This document shows, piece after piece, positions 42,742 through 51,376 of a stretch of DNA of 64,000 nucleotides. Location of the stretch: assembly GCA_964568395.1 (NCBI GenBank), contig CAZMPN010000001.1:62001-126000 (forward strand). Direction: 5' to 3'. The translations under genes and the position numbers were made by a program. The notes below the pieces were generated by a model that saw only the letters and a program-made list of their open reading frames with translations, was not told the DNA's origin and ran no database searches. How positions within the stretch are numbered: position 1 is the stretch's first letter; every line of letters starts with the position of its first letter. This DNA is from UBA6016 sp964568395. Lineage in GTDB: Bacteria > Campylobacterota > Campylobacteria > Campylobacterales > UBA6016.

Positions 42742-42978
42742 ATGGATGTAATGACTTTCTTCGTCGGCATCATCGCTTTTTGTATGGTAGTATTGACCGT
42801 TATGGTTATAATATTTCTGCTTTCCGTATCAAGAAGTCTTAAGGCCGTAGACGAGAAGGTTACGCTTCTTGTATTTGAGCTCTCCCAAATACTCCCGAAT
42901 ATCCGCAAGACGACGCAAAATATTGCGGATATGAGCGGATTTCTCAACATATTCTCTTTTTTCAAAAAAACCAAATAA
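42742..42978 (+). CDS. Small membrane protein (DUF948-like)
   Basis: 78 aa with one N-terminal membrane helix (VGIIAFCMVVLTVMVIIFLL) and a helical, amphipathic remainder (SRSLKAVDEKVTLLVFELSQ). This resembles short DUF948 proteins, which are often next to YtxH-like genes, as here. AAAGGAG precedes ATG. A TATAAT box lies at 42718-42723. Confidence 0.65.
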   Translation: MDVMTFFVGIIAFCMVVLTVMVIIFLLSVSRSLKAVDEKVTLLVFELSQILPNIRKTTQNIADMSGFLNIFSFFKKTK

Positions 42979-42989
42979 GGAGTTTCCAG

Positions 42990-43298
42990 ATGGATAGATC
43001 GGCCGTATGTGTATTTATCGGAGCGCTTGTCGGCGCCGCCGCAACTTATGGGATAATAAAAAATAAAGACAAAATAGTCGAAAAGTTCGAAGAACTAGAA
43101 GGCAAGGTCGAGGCGACTCTCAAAGAAAAAGGGATGACTCCAGAGAGAGCCAAAGAGGTTTATCATCAGGTAAGCGAAAATGTCCACACCGCGATGGAAA
43201 AAATAAAAGAGACTCTAGACGCCAACAATATCAAAGATTTGGCAAGAGAGCAGATTATAAAAGAGCTTGACGCGCTAAAAGCAAAACTTAGCAAATAA
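42990..43298 (+). CDS. YtxH-like small protein
   Basis: 102 aa. A Gly/Ala-rich N-terminal helix (CVFIGALVGAAATYGIIKN) may sit in the membrane; the rest is a charged coiled coil (KIVEKFEELEGKVEATLKEK). This is the YtxH-type layout. It has AAGGAG upstream, follows the DUF948-like gene by 11 nt and is followed by a terminator hairpin. Members are stress-linked in other bacteria; function here is unknown. Confidence 0.65.
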   Translation: MDRSAVCVFIGALVGAAATYGIIKNKDKIVEKFEELEGKVEATLKEKGMTPERAKEVYHQVSENVHTAMEKIKETLDANNIKDLAREQIIKELDALKAKLSK

Positions 43299-43310
43299 CC
43301 CTAAGCTTCA

Positions 43311-43326
43311 GGCGGCGAAAGCCGCC
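43311..43326 (+). terminator. Terminator hairpin after the YtxH-like gene
   Basis: GGCGGC-GAAA-GCCGCC, a stable 6-bp stem with a GNRA-type loop, followed only by TT, so termination may be partial. Confidence 0.6.
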
Positions 43327-43382
43327 TTCCAACCTCTTAATTGACATCAAAAGAAGTTTTTGTTAAAATTCCGTCCTCTTTT

Positions 43383-43388
43383 TATAAT
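43383..43388 (+). promoter_or_regulatory. -10 box of tRNA-Met promoter
   Basis: Perfect TATAAT 7 nt before the mature tRNA end. This is rather close, so the further upstream TTAAAATT near 43363 is an alternative. Confidence 0.45.
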
Positions 43389-43394
43389 TAATAT

Positions 43395-43471
43395 GGCAAG
43401 GTAGCTCAGCTGGTTAGAGCGCTGGTCTCATAAGCCGGAGGTCGAGGGTTCGAGTCCCTCTCTTGCTACCA
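43395..43471 (+). tRNA. tRNA-Met (anticodon CAT)
   Basis: Acceptor GGCAAGG pairs with TCTTGCT, D-arm GCTC/GAGC, anticodon stem CTGGT/GCCGG with loop CTCATAA (anticodon CAT), T-arm GAGGG-TTCGAGT-CCCTC, encoded CCA. The first pair is G-T, not the C-A mismatch of initiator tRNA, so it is elongator Met; a lysidine-modified tRNA-Ile2 cannot be fully excluded. Confidence 0.93.
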
Positions 43472-43570
43472 TACTACACCGTTTAAAAAATCAGCTTAAT
43501 TTTTATAACTACTTGATCCATACTTTTTGATATACTTTTTTAACAATCTATTCCATACTTAGTTGGTTGA

Positions 43571-44605
43571 ATGAGCAGCTTAAAGCAGACAATATTGGTC
43601 ATAGACGACTCCTCTATAGACTCCGCAATGTTACAAAGCTTTCTCGGCTCATATCCATACAACGTATTGACCGCGGAGACGGGAGAGGGAGGCATAGCCC
43701 TTGCCGTAGAGTGCAAGCCGGACTTGATACTGCTTGATATTTTGATGCCGGAGATGGACGGATTCGAGGTGTTAAAAAGGCTAAAATCCATCAAGGGGTT
43801 TGAAAAAATACCGGTAATATTTCTGACCGCGCTAAACGACGACAATGCCAAGATAAGGGCTTTTGAGTCCGGGGCCGTGGACTATATATCAAAACCTTTT
43901 AACGCGAGGGAGGTGGCCGCAAGGGTAAAAACGCATTTGGATATCGCTATGCTTACGACATCGCTTGATTTTCTGCTCAAAACTGCGGCGCACGAGTTTG
44001 GAATTCCTCTGGCCGTTATAGATACGAGCGTGCAGATGCAGCAGATGGAGTTTGGCGAAAGCGAGTATATAAACGCGATTTCGTCCGCATCGGCCACGTT
44101 GCAGGGCGTATACAAGGATATGGCCTATTTTTTGGGCTCCAGCTCGAAAAAAACAACCAAACCCCAGCAGATCAAACTGGCCGATTTCGTTAAAAACAGG
44201 GTTTCGTATATGAGCGTCCTAGCTACCGCTTACGGCAACGGCTTCGAGATGGATTCGGACGATGACGCCGCTACCGTTTATATAAACGAATCCGAGCTTG
44301 AGAGGGTGGTCGACAACATACTCTCCAACGCCGTGAAGCATTCCGAAAAAGGCGGCAAGGTAGCCGTAAAGGTCTGCGCCATGAATAAAGGGATTATGCT
44401 TGAAGTAAAAAACAAAAGCAGGCGTATCGATAACATGACGAGGCTATTTGAGGAGTTTTACCGCGACTCCAGGTACTCGGACGGTCTCGGTCTCGGACTT
44501 TATATTGCAAGGAGTATCTGCAAAAAAAACGGCGCCGAAATATCCGGTATATGTGAAAACGGTTATGCTATTTTTAGAGTATATTTTAGAAGGTGTAGTG
44601 AATGA
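43571..44605 (+). CDS. Response regulator receiver-histidine kinase hybrid
   Basis: 344 aa, soluble. The receiver domain (about 8-125) has DDSSIDSAML, LILLDILMPEMDG with the phospho-Asp, and SKPF with Lys. A short kinase follows: AAHEFGIPL has the H-box His, VVDNILSNAVKHS is the N box and DGLGLGLYIARSIC the G box. No sensor or membrane domain is present, so it is probably driven by another protein through the receiver. It overlaps the next regulator gene as ATGA, so both form a phosphorelay pair. Confidence 0.88.
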   Translation: MSSLKQTILVIDDSSIDSAMLQSFLGSYPYNVLTAETGEGGIALAVECKPDLILLDILMPEMDGFEVLKRLKSIKGFEKIPVIFLTALNDDNAKIRAFESGAVDYISKPFNAREVAARVKTHLDIAMLTTSLDFLLKTAAHEFGIPLAVIDTSVQMQQMEFGESEYINAISSASATLQGVYKDMAYFLGSSSKKTTKPQQIKLADFVKNRVSYMSVLATAYGNGFEMDSDDDAATVYINESELERVVDNILSNAVKHSEKGGKVAVKVCAMNKGIMLEVKNKSRRIDNMTRLFEEFYRDSRYSDGLGLGLYIARSICKKNGAEISGICENGYAIFRVYFRRCSE

Positions 44606-45249
44606 AAATATTGCTGCTTGAGGACGAGACGCTGCTAAGACGAAATATCGCCGCCTATCTGCAAAAGAAGGGTTTTGAGGTTGTAGATTTTGAGGACGGC
44701 AAAAGTATGCTAGAAAATGCCAACGTGCGCGATTTCGACGCTTTCGTGCTTGATATAAACGTCCCGGACGTAAACGGATTCGAGATACTGGAATTTATCA
44801 AGAGCATAGACCCGCTGACCCCAGTTATCCTTATTAGCGCGTACACCGAAACAAAGGATGTGCTAAACGGCTTCAGGCTCGGCTGTTCGGACTACCTGAA
44901 AAAGCCTTTCGGGCTTGAAGAGCTTGAGATTAGGCTAATGAAGGCGCTTGGCGCGGCGGACGATTCGGTCATAAAAATTAACGACTCCTACGAGTATGAC
45001 CTAAAGACCAGGGAGCTTCGATGCAACAACGAGATAGTAAAGCTCCCGAAGACCCCTTCTAGACTCTTTTATATCATAGCCAAGCGCAAAGGCGGCATCG
45101 TAAAAAGCGAAGAGATTGCCGAATACCTGTATCCGGACGGCGTCCACTCTTCAAACGCCGTTATAGGCAGGATAAGGGACCTTAGGGCTTTTGTGGATCC
45201 GGATCTGATAGAGAACGTACACGGCGTAGGATATAGGCTGAATATCTAA
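44602..45249 (+). CDS. OmpR-family response regulator
   Basis: 215 aa. Receiver with LLEDETLLRR, FVLDINVPDVNG (phospho-Asp) and LKKPFG; C-terminal winged helix with YDLKTRELRC and VHGVGYRLNI. It is the DNA-binding partner of the hybrid kinase before it. Its targets are not visible here. It converges with the ankyrin gene that ends on the next base. Confidence 0.92.
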   Translation: MKILLLEDETLLRRNIAAYLQKKGFEVVDFEDGKSMLENANVRDFDAFVLDINVPDVNGFEILEFIKSIDPLTPVILISAYTETKDVLNGFRLGCSDYLKKPFGLEELEIRLMKALGAADDSVIKINDSYEYDLKTRELRCNNEIVKLPKTPSRLFYIIAKRKGGIVKSEEIAEYLYPDGVHSSNAVIGRIRDLRAFVDPDLIENVHGVGYRLNI

Positions 45250-45672
45250 TTATCTAAGAAGCTCCAAAACCTCTTTCGTGGATGCAAGCTCTAAAGCGTC
45301 ATAGTCGTCTATCGTTTTTACGCTCTTATCGCATCCTAGCTCCAGCAGCAGCTTTACCATATCCGCTTTGCCGTTTGATGCCGCAAATAAAAGCGGCGTG
45401 GCGCCGTTTACGTTTCGGTTGTCCTTGTTTATCCCGGCTTCGACCAGCGCCCTGACGCTTTTCTCATCCCCTGCGTATACCGCGTTCCACAAGGCGTTAT
45501 TGGAGTCAAGGTTTGTTTTATTGATATCGACGCCGAGAGATATTAGTTCCGCTACGAGCCCGGTGCGCCCTTGTCTTGCGGCCAACAATAGAGGCGTATT
45601 GCCATTCTCTCCCGGTGCCTCTATGTCGTCAAAACGGTTATTTCCCATCCACTCTAGAAGTTCGGCGCTCAT
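45250..45672 (-). CDS. Cytoplasmic ankyrin-repeat protein
   Basis: 140 aa with four ankyrin repeats (NGNTPLLLAARQGRTGLVAE, DSNNALWNAVYAGDEKSVRA, NGATPLLFAASNGKADMVKL). There is no signal peptide, unlike the second ankyrin protein at 48229-48654. It overlaps the stop of orf95 by 4 nt. It probably serves as a protein-binding module; partner unknown. Confidence 0.85.
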   Translation of the reverse strand: MSAELLEWMGNNRFDDIEAPGENGNTPLLLAARQGRTGLVAELISLGVDINKTNLDSNNALWNAVYAGDEKSVRALVEAGINKDNRNVNGATPLLFAASNGKADMVKLLLELGCDKSVKTIDDYDALELASTKEVLELLR

Positions 45673-45956
45673 ATCATCCTCTTTAATCTCAAAAAATCAT
45701 ATAGATCCGACAGCAGGAGGTATCTTTTTTCTATATCCGAAAAGTATTCGACCGTGGCTCCGTCTTTTCTGCTATAAAGACCCAGATCTCTTACGAACTC
45801 TTTAGGCATCGACAGCTTCTCTTCCCGCATATCGGAAAACATCTTTGCCGTCTCTTCGAATATGCTAGATATTTCGTTTTCGTCGCTTTCGCTTCTGTAT
45901 TTTAAAAAATGCGGGTAGGCGGCGACCCGGCTTATCCGTTTAAAACTAGTTTGCAA
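45669..45956 (-). CDS. Unknown protein coupled to ankyrin gene
   Basis: 95 aa, soluble, charged, mostly helical (ISSIFEETAKMFSDMREEKL, YLLLSDLYDFLRLKRM). No family is recognised. It overlaps the ankyrin gene by 4 nt, so the two may bind each other. Confidence 0.6.
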   Translation of the reverse strand: MQTSFKRISRVAAYPHFLKYRSESDENEISSIFEETAKMFSDMREEKLSMPKEFVRDLGLYSRKDGATVEYFSDIEKRYLLLSDLYDFLRLKRMI

Positions 45957-45990
45957 GAGACCTTCCTTATGGAAGAAGCAAATGCATTGT

Positions 45991-47664
45991 CTATTCCGTT
46001 ATTTCGAAGTCGTCCCTGGAGTATATTACTATTTGCGGCTCGTTATAAAAGCCGATATGCGCCGCTTTTAGCGTTAGCCTAGAAAGATTTTTTGGCTTTA
46101 GGCTCTTATCTTTGAAATATATCTTTATCTCCATGCCGTCTTTATATACGAATTTACCTTTGCTGAATACGCCGCTAACGCCGCTAACTATTTCGTTTTG
46201 CATGGATGGGTTTGCCAAATCCTCTGCCTCTTTGGCGATAAAGCCGGATATATCCGTTTGCCCGATTTGACGGTAATCCGCAATCTGTTTTATCTCTTTA
46301 AGACCGTGGTAATCCTCCGCTTTTGCCGCTCTTATGTCGTAGACGCCGCCGACCTTCATCTCTTGCGGAGCGTTATATACGAAGATAGCTCTGCCGTTTT
46401 TTTGTTTTATTACGGTCGCGTCGAAATGCCTATAGATCACGACGGCGTTTTTTATCAATACGTCTGTCGCCGAGCCTGATTTGTATATGTCGGCGATTGT
46501 CGCCGTCTTTATGCCGCTATCCATGATGCTTTTTTCGGCGGTTTTGACGGGAGCTTGCGCCTTGGGTTCATTTTTTGACTCGAAACCGCCTACTCTAAAT
46601 TTGGCCAAAACCGGCAAATGGTCGGAGTATCCTTGCGGAATGCTTAGCTCTTTTGTTTTTCCGCCCATTTCCCATCTATGCGGCCTGCCGTTTTTTAGAA
46701 GATAGGCCGGCGAGAATATCTTAAAGCTCTCGTCAACGTAGGATATCCCTTTTTTGTCGAACATAGCCCTTGGAACGATGATATTGTCGGGCGTATTCCT
46801 ATCCCTGCCGAACCATTCGCTGACCCTTTCGTATTTTGGGATCTCGCTCCATAGATTATATAGATATTCCCCGTTTTGATTCGCCATTACGTCGGCTTTC
46901 GAGGCAAGCTGAGGTTTTTCGCCCGGTTTTGATTTGGCCGTCTTTAGTATGTGGTTTATTGCCGCCACGCCGTTTGTGTCGTTCAGTTTTTTATCGTTTA
47001 CGAACGTCTCCATTTCGTTATAGTTCGAATTCATATCGCCTAAAACCAAAAAGTCGGCGTCTATAGGCAGCTTCTTGATGTCCTGCACTAGCAGATTCGC
47101 AAACTCCACCCTCTTGCTCTCAGGTCCCGTTTTGGCCTTCCAGTGGTTGACGTATACGATAAGCTCGTCTTTCCCTATGGAAAGCCGCGCTTTTAGTATC
47201 GGCCTCTCCCTGTATTGCGAACTCAGTTTTAGCTCATCGTAGGAGATGATCTTAAACTTCGATATTAGCGCGCTTTGCACGGCAGTCTTGCCGTTTTTCG
47301 TAATCGCATAGTATGGATACTCCGCACCGCTCGCTTTTAGCGCCCCTAGTAGCTCTTTTAGCGCATTTTCGTTTTCCACCTCTTGCAGCGCTACGACTTC
47401 GGCGCCCATGTCTTTTATGACTTTCGCCGTATTTTCAAGCTTTATGTCGTGCGCCCTCTTGTTCCATCCCTTGAAATTCGGTATATACTCCGGATATTCG
47501 GTGCCGTTTGGCTCCATATCGAATAGATTTTCCACATTGTAGGTAGCCACCGTAAAGACCGAGACGTTGGCATCCCCGCCGGTTTTTGCCTGCGAGTTGA
47601 AGCTAAATATTAGGCCGACGGCAATGATAATGGCTCCGACGCCCGCCAAAAAGTATTTTTTCAT
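45991..47664 (-). CDS. Secreted endonuclease/exonuclease/phosphatase-family protein
   Basis: 557 aa from ATG 47664 (MKKYFLAGVGAIIIAVGLIF), a signal or anchor; the frame also opens at 47700 without a good site. The EEP fold is shown by TYNVENLFD, VVALQEVENENALKEL with catalytic Glu, VYVNHWKAKTG with His, FLVLGDMNSN with Asp, and GYSDHLPVLAKF with the final Asp-His. A C-terminal OB-like domain (about 400-530) follows. It may be an extracellular DNase or phosphodiesterase that recovers nucleotides. Confidence 0.85.
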   Translation of the reverse strand: MKKYFLAGVGAIIIAVGLIFSFNSQAKTGGDANVSVFTVATYNVENLFDMEPNGTEYPEYIPNFKGWNKRAHDIKLENTAKVIKDMGAEVVALQEVENENALKELLGALKASGAEYPYYAITKNGKTAVQSALISKFKIISYDELKLSSQYRERPILKARLSIGKDELIVYVNHWKAKTGPESKRVEFANLLVQDIKKLPIDADFLVLGDMNSNYNEMETFVNDKKLNDTNGVAAINHILKTAKSKPGEKPQLASKADVMANQNGEYLYNLWSEIPKYERVSEWFGRDRNTPDNIIVPRAMFDKKGISYVDESFKIFSPAYLLKNGRPHRWEMGGKTKELSIPQGYSDHLPVLAKFRVGGFESKNEPKAQAPVKTAEKSIMDSGIKTATIADIYKSGSATDVLIKNAVVIYRHFDATVIKQKNGRAIFVYNAPQEMKVGGVYDIRAAKAEDYHGLKEIKQIADYRQIGQTDISGFIAKEAEDLANPSMQNEIVSGVSGVFSKGKFVYKDGMEIKIYFKDKSLKPKNLSRLTLKAAHIGFYNEPQIVIYSRDDFEITE

Positions 47665-47782
47665 GTGTATATCCGAAAAGTTTTTCGCGTATTTTAGCAA
47701 GTCAAACCAGTTTAAAAAGTTAGTTCATAGATTATTCACAAATACAAAATAAAATCTAGCCTGTAAATATAAAGGATTGATA

Positions 47783-48232
47783 ATGTCTACGTTTAAGAGG
47801 GTCGCCCTGTTTTTTGCGGCCGTTTTTCTGGCGATGCAGCTTGTGAGGTTCGAGAAGACAAATCCGGCCTCGAATCCGGCCTTTGAATTAAGGGCCGAAG
47901 AGAGTGTGTCATCTATACTCAAAAACTCCTGTTACGACTGCCACTCCAACAATACGAAGTGGCCTCTTTATAGCGAGATAGCGCCGGTTTCCTGGATAGT
48001 GACGAAGCACGTGAACGACGCAAGGAGATGGGTCAACTTTTCCGAATGGGAGAGCTACGACGAAGCCAAGAAGCAAAAGCTAAGAAAGCTGATATATAGA
48101 GAGGTGGCCGACGCTATGCCTCTTCAGTCCTACTCGCTCATGCACGGCGGTACGGCGCTCAGCGAGGAGCAAAAAAGGACAATCAGGGAGTGGACGGGCG
48201 TAAGCGCTCTGGATGTCAGCGCTAGAGATTAA
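47783..48232 (+). CDS. Heme-binding domain protein (periplasmic c-type)
   Basis: 149 aa. One N-terminal membrane helix anchors the protein; ILKNSCYDCHSNNTKWP has CYDCH, a c-type heme motif, followed by the WPLYSEIAPVSW pattern of the Haem_bd family. ATG 47783 with AAAGGA 6 nt upstream is chosen over TTG 47777. It ends overlapping the ankyrin stop by 4 nt on the other strand. It is probably a redox or heme-sensing protein in the periplasm. Confidence 0.82.
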   Translation: MSTFKRVALFFAAVFLAMQLVRFEKTNPASNPAFELRAEESVSSILKNSCYDCHSNNTKWPLYSEIAPVSWIVTKHVNDARRWVNFSEWESYDEAKKQKLRKLIYREVADAMPLQSYSLMHGGTALSEEQKRTIREWTGVSALDVSARD

Positions 48233-48654
48233 TTTTTTGGATTTAGAAAATCTATAATCTCGCCGTTCCCGGTTAGCTCTGCTATATCGGCCGCGCTTAG
48301 CCCTTCGCTATTCTTTGCGCTCTTATCCGCGCCTTTCGATACCAGGAGTTTTACGATCGGAAGGTTTTCCTTCCATACGGCTAGCATGAGCGGAGTTTTG
48401 CCTGAAGCGTCTTTTGCGTTTACGTCGGCCCCTTTTTCTATCAAAAACGACGCGATTTCAAGCTTCTGCTCCCATACGGAGAGCATCAAAATGGTCTTGT
48501 TACCGATTATGCTTGCGTTTGCGCCGTCTTTGTCCGTTATGAGCGTCTTTAGTTTGGCGGCATCTCCTTTTTTTATCGTCTCTATCGTCTCGGCCGAGGG
48601 CTCCGCCCCAAAGAGCGAAGCGGCAAATATGGCGAACAGGGTTGTTTTTCTCAC
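48229..48654 (-). CDS. Periplasmic ankyrin-repeat protein
   Basis: 141 aa with a signal peptide (MRKTTLFAIFAASLFGAEP) and three ankyrin repeats (GNKTILMLSVWEQKLEIASF, SGKTPLMLAVWKENLPIVKL, EGLSAADIAELTGNGEIIDF). It overlaps the ferritin stop by 4 nt. Exported ankyrin proteins next to catalase genes (AnkB, Cj1386) aid heme delivery and resistance to peroxide; a similar role with the ferritin is plausible. Confidence 0.83.
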   Translation of the reverse strand: MRKTTLFAIFAASLFGAEPSAETIETIKKGDAAKLKTLITDKDGANASIIGNKTILMLSVWEQKLEIASFLIEKGADVNAKDASGKTPLMLAVWKENLPIVKLLVSKGADKSAKNSEGLSAADIAELTGNGEIIDFLNPKN

Positions 48655-49160
48655 ACTCTGCCCTTGAATGTCTCGATAAAGCCCAAAATATCCTCTTGCA
48701 ACGCCTGGAGCTCCTCTTCGTGGAGCACTTCGTCCGCCATTATCTGCGTGGCTATATTGTACGTGACGATGTCGCTATCTTTCGTTAGCGTAGCGATCTT
48801 GTCGTAGACGCCGATGGCGCACTGCTCGCCTTTGATATTCTGCGCCAGCACCTCCAGCACTTGCGGATTTTGTGGCGCGTCGTAGCCGCATATCGTGTTC
48901 GAGAGCCAATCTTTCGGATGCAAAAGAGGCGTTCCGCCAAGTTGTATTATCCTATCGGCCACCATCGTGGCGTGCCTAAGCTCGTCCGCGGCGTGCTGCA
49001 CGAGTTCGGCGATTACCGCCTCCTTCATGATACCTTTTACCACTTTCGAGCCGACCCAATATTGATAGTGCGCCAGCCACTCGTCGGCGTAAGCCTTGTT
49101 AAGAAGCGTCACTATCTCTTCGACGTTGCCTTTTACTATGCTCTTACCGTAGGTTCCCAT
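48651..49160 (-). CDS. Ferritin-like / Dps-like iron protein
   Basis: 169 aa four-helix bundle. EWLAHYQYWVG, ELVQHAADELRHA and MADEVLHEEELQAL provide Glu and ExxH ligands for a di-iron centre, as in Dps-like and bacterioferritin-related proteins that oxidise and store iron. AAAGGAG stands before ATG 49160. The exact subtype is not certain. It is followed by, and coupled to, the exported ankyrin gene. Confidence 0.82.
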   Translation of the reverse strand: MGTYGKSIVKGNVEEIVTLLNKAYADEWLAHYQYWVGSKVVKGIMKEAVIAELVQHAADELRHATMVADRIIQLGGTPLLHPKDWLSNTICGYDAPQNPQVLEVLAQNIKGEQCAIGVYDKIATLTKDSDIVTYNIATQIMADEVLHEEELQALQEDILGFIETFKGRV

Positions 49161-49286
49161 AGATTACTCCTTTTTTGGATATATAAAATTATACTCCAAA
49201 AATATCTAAATAGTAAAAATTCCTAAAATTAAAACTCAAATTTTTTAACGGGTAAAATACGTAAAAATTTTAGCTAGGCGGGATAT

Positions 49287-50453
49287 ATGGTTTTTACTAC
49301 TCCTTTCAAACAAAACTCCATCAAAATAATGCTTTTGGGTTCCGGCGAACTCGGACGCGAAGTAGCCATCGAGGCTCTTAGGCTCGGGTGCGAAGTGGTT
49401 GCGGTAGACAAATACGAAAACGCTCCCGCACAGCTTGTAGCCACGAAATCATATGCGATAGATATGAAAAACAAAGAGGAGCTTTTGAGGGTAATCAAGG
49501 CCGAAAATCCGACATACATCCTGCCGGAGGTTGAGGCTATCAGTATAGACGCGCTTTTTGACGCGGAAAAAGAAGGCTTTCATGTTATCCCAAACGCCAA
49601 AGCCGTCAGCCTCACGATGAACCGTAAAGGCATCAGGGAGTTTGCCGCAAACGAGCTAGGGCTGAAAACGAGCGGGTTTAGATTTGCCAAAACCCTAGAA
49701 GAGCTAAAGGCTGGCGCCGACGCTATGGGATACCCGTGCGTGATCAAGCCGGTCATGAGCAGCTCCGGCCACGGGCAGAGCGTATGTCGTGCGCCAGAAG
49801 AGGTCTCAAAATGCTTCGAGCACGCCAAGGAGGCCAGAGGGGACGCCAGCGAGATGATAGTCGAGGAGTTTATAAGGTTTGACTACGAGATTACGCTTCT
49901 TACCGCCAGGACGGAGAACGAGACGGTGTTTTGCGAGCCGATAGGCCATATCCAAAAAGACGGCGATTATATATACTCGTGGCAGCCTATGGCGATGAGC
50001 GCCGTGGCTCTTGAAAAAGCGAAACATATCGCAAAGACCGTCACGGATGGACTCGGAGGTAGAGGGATATTCGGCGTAGAGCTATTCGTCGCCGGCGACG
50101 AGGTCTACTTTAGCGAAGTAAGTCCAAGACCGCACGATACGGGGATGGTTACGATGATTACCCAAAGCGTGAGCGAATTCGCCCTTCATCTAAGAGCCGT
50201 TCTCGGTCTGCCGCTCTCATATAGATTCTTGACGCCTGGGGCTAGCGCGGCCTATAAAGCCAAAAACGAGTCCCATGAGCCGAGGTTTGACGTGCCAAAC
50301 GAGCTTTTTGGCGCCGATACGGAAGTCAGGATATTCGGTAAGCCGGAAAGCCATAAGGGCAGAAGGATGGCCGTAGTCTTGGCCGCAGACAGCAGCGCAG
50401 AGGCCGCAAAAGATAAGGCCGCAAGCCTGGTAGAAAAAATAACGGAACTATGA
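49287..50453 (+). CDS. purT: Formate-dependent phosphoribosylglycinamide formyltransferase 2
   Basis: 388 aa ATP-grasp enzyme that formylates GAR with free formate in purine synthesis. LGSGELGREVAIEALRLGCE binds the substrate; PCVIKPVMSSSGHGQS and GIFGVELFVAGDEVYFSEVS are ATP-grasp motifs, and SPRPHDTGMVT is typical. Length matches the family. It overlaps the cytochrome gene that follows as ATGA. Confidence 0.95.
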   Translation: MVFTTPFKQNSIKIMLLGSGELGREVAIEALRLGCEVVAVDKYENAPAQLVATKSYAIDMKNKEELLRVIKAENPTYILPEVEAISIDALFDAEKEGFHVIPNAKAVSLTMNRKGIREFAANELGLKTSGFRFAKTLEELKAGADAMGYPCVIKPVMSSSGHGQSVCRAPEEVSKCFEHAKEARGDASEMIVEEFIRFDYEITLLTARTENETVFCEPIGHIQKDGDYIYSWQPMAMSAVALEKAKHIAKTVTDGLGGRGIFGVELFVAGDEVYFSEVSPRPHDTGMVTMITQSVSEFALHLRAVLGLPLSYRFLTPGASAAYKAKNESHEPRFDVPNELFGADTEVRIFGKPESHKGRRMAVVLAADSSAEAAKDKAASLVEKITEL

Positions 50454-50818
50454 ATTTGTTAAAAAGACACTACAAGCTCATAGTAGCGATATTTATCTTC
50501 CTTCCGCTCGTCATATTTATAGACAAAGTGGTGTTTTCGTATTTGGAGCCAAAGGCTGCGGAGGCCGCCAAAAAAGCACGGAACGCACAGATGCTGTACG
50601 GCGCCAAATGCGCGATGTGCCACGGCGTAAAAGGCGAGGGCGCCGGAGGTTATCCGAAGATTGGCGGCCTGACGAAGGAGGCTGCCCTATCTAAAATAAA
50701 AGCCCATAAAGAGGGGATATTCGGCGAAGGCGTACAGCTAAGAGCCGATTTTGCGACGCTTAGCGAAGCCGATAAAGAGGAGATAGCTTCTTTCGTTGCC
50801 GGGTTAAAAGGGGAGTAG
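50450..50818 (+). CDS. Small membrane-anchored cytochrome c
   Basis: 122 aa. An N-terminal helix (LIVAIFIFLPLVIFIDKVVF) anchors it; CAMCHG binds one heme c, and LRADFATLSEADKEEIASFV is the C-terminal helix of class I cytochromes. It is coupled to purT, a genuine but functionally unrelated neighbour. It converges with mntP by 15 nt overlap. Confidence 0.87.
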   Translation: MNLLKRHYKLIVAIFIFLPLVIFIDKVVFSYLEPKAAEAAKKARNAQMLYGAKCAMCHGVKGEGAGGYPKIGGLTKEAALSKIKAHKEGIFGEGVQLRADFATLSEADKEEIASFVAGLKGE

Positions 50819-51370
50819 CCCCAAATGTTCCAGTAGTATTTTTGCGCCTATAAGTATAAGTACGGCGCCGCCGAAGATTTCCGCTTTGCCTTCCAGCCTC
50901 TCTCCTATCTTGTGGCCTATGACTACCGATAGCGCCGAGATAACGAAAGTGACGACGGCTATTATCGTCGCGGAGATTATGATGTTGTGCTCCAAAAACG
51001 CAAGCGTAGCTCCGACGGCAAGGGCGTCTATGCTTGTGGCGACCGCCAAAACCGTGAGTATCTTTAGTCCGAGCCCAATCTCTTTTTCCTCTTCGCCTTC
51101 GTGCGCCCCCTCATATATCATCTTGCCGCCAAGAAACGCCAAAATGACGAACGATATGTAGTGGTCGTACGCCTCCACCGTTTTCGCGAATGCGAGCGCA
51201 ACGGCAAAACCAAGAAGGGGCATAATTCCTTGAAATAGCCCGAACATTGCGGAGGGTTTGAGTATCGCCGCCCTGCCTATCTTCTTATGCCTGGCGCCTA
51301 TCGCCATGGATACGGCCGCGGCATCCATAGCCAGGCCGACCGCAATCAAAAATATCTCGATACCGAACAT
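50804..51370 (-). CDS. mntP: Manganese efflux pump MntP
   Basis: 188 aa with six membrane helices. LIAVGLAMDAAAVSMAIG and LAVATSIDALAVGATLAF carry the two conserved Asp of the MntP (YebN) family, arranged as an internal repeat. Elsewhere mntP is often under a yybP-ykoY riboswitch; here only 6 nt separate it from sorB, so it is read through from the sorAB promoter and no riboswitch is present. Confidence 0.93.
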   Translation of the reverse strand: MFGIEIFLIAVGLAMDAAAVSMAIGARHKKIGRAAILKPSAMFGLFQGIMPLLGFAVALAFAKTVEAYDHYISFVILAFLGGKMIYEGAHEGEEEKEIGLGLKILTVLAVATSIDALAVGATLAFLEHNIIISATIIAVVTFVISALSVVIGHKIGERLEGKAEIFGGAVLILIGAKILLEHLGLLPF

Positions 51371-51376
51371 CGGGTT

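Noticed and set aside
43341..43388. TTGACA as -35 of the tRNA-Met promoter
   Set aside because: It lies 36 nt from the TATAAT, too far to act as its -35.
50804..51376. Manganese riboswitch upstream of mntP
   Set aside because: Only 6 nt separate sorB and mntP, so there is no room for it.
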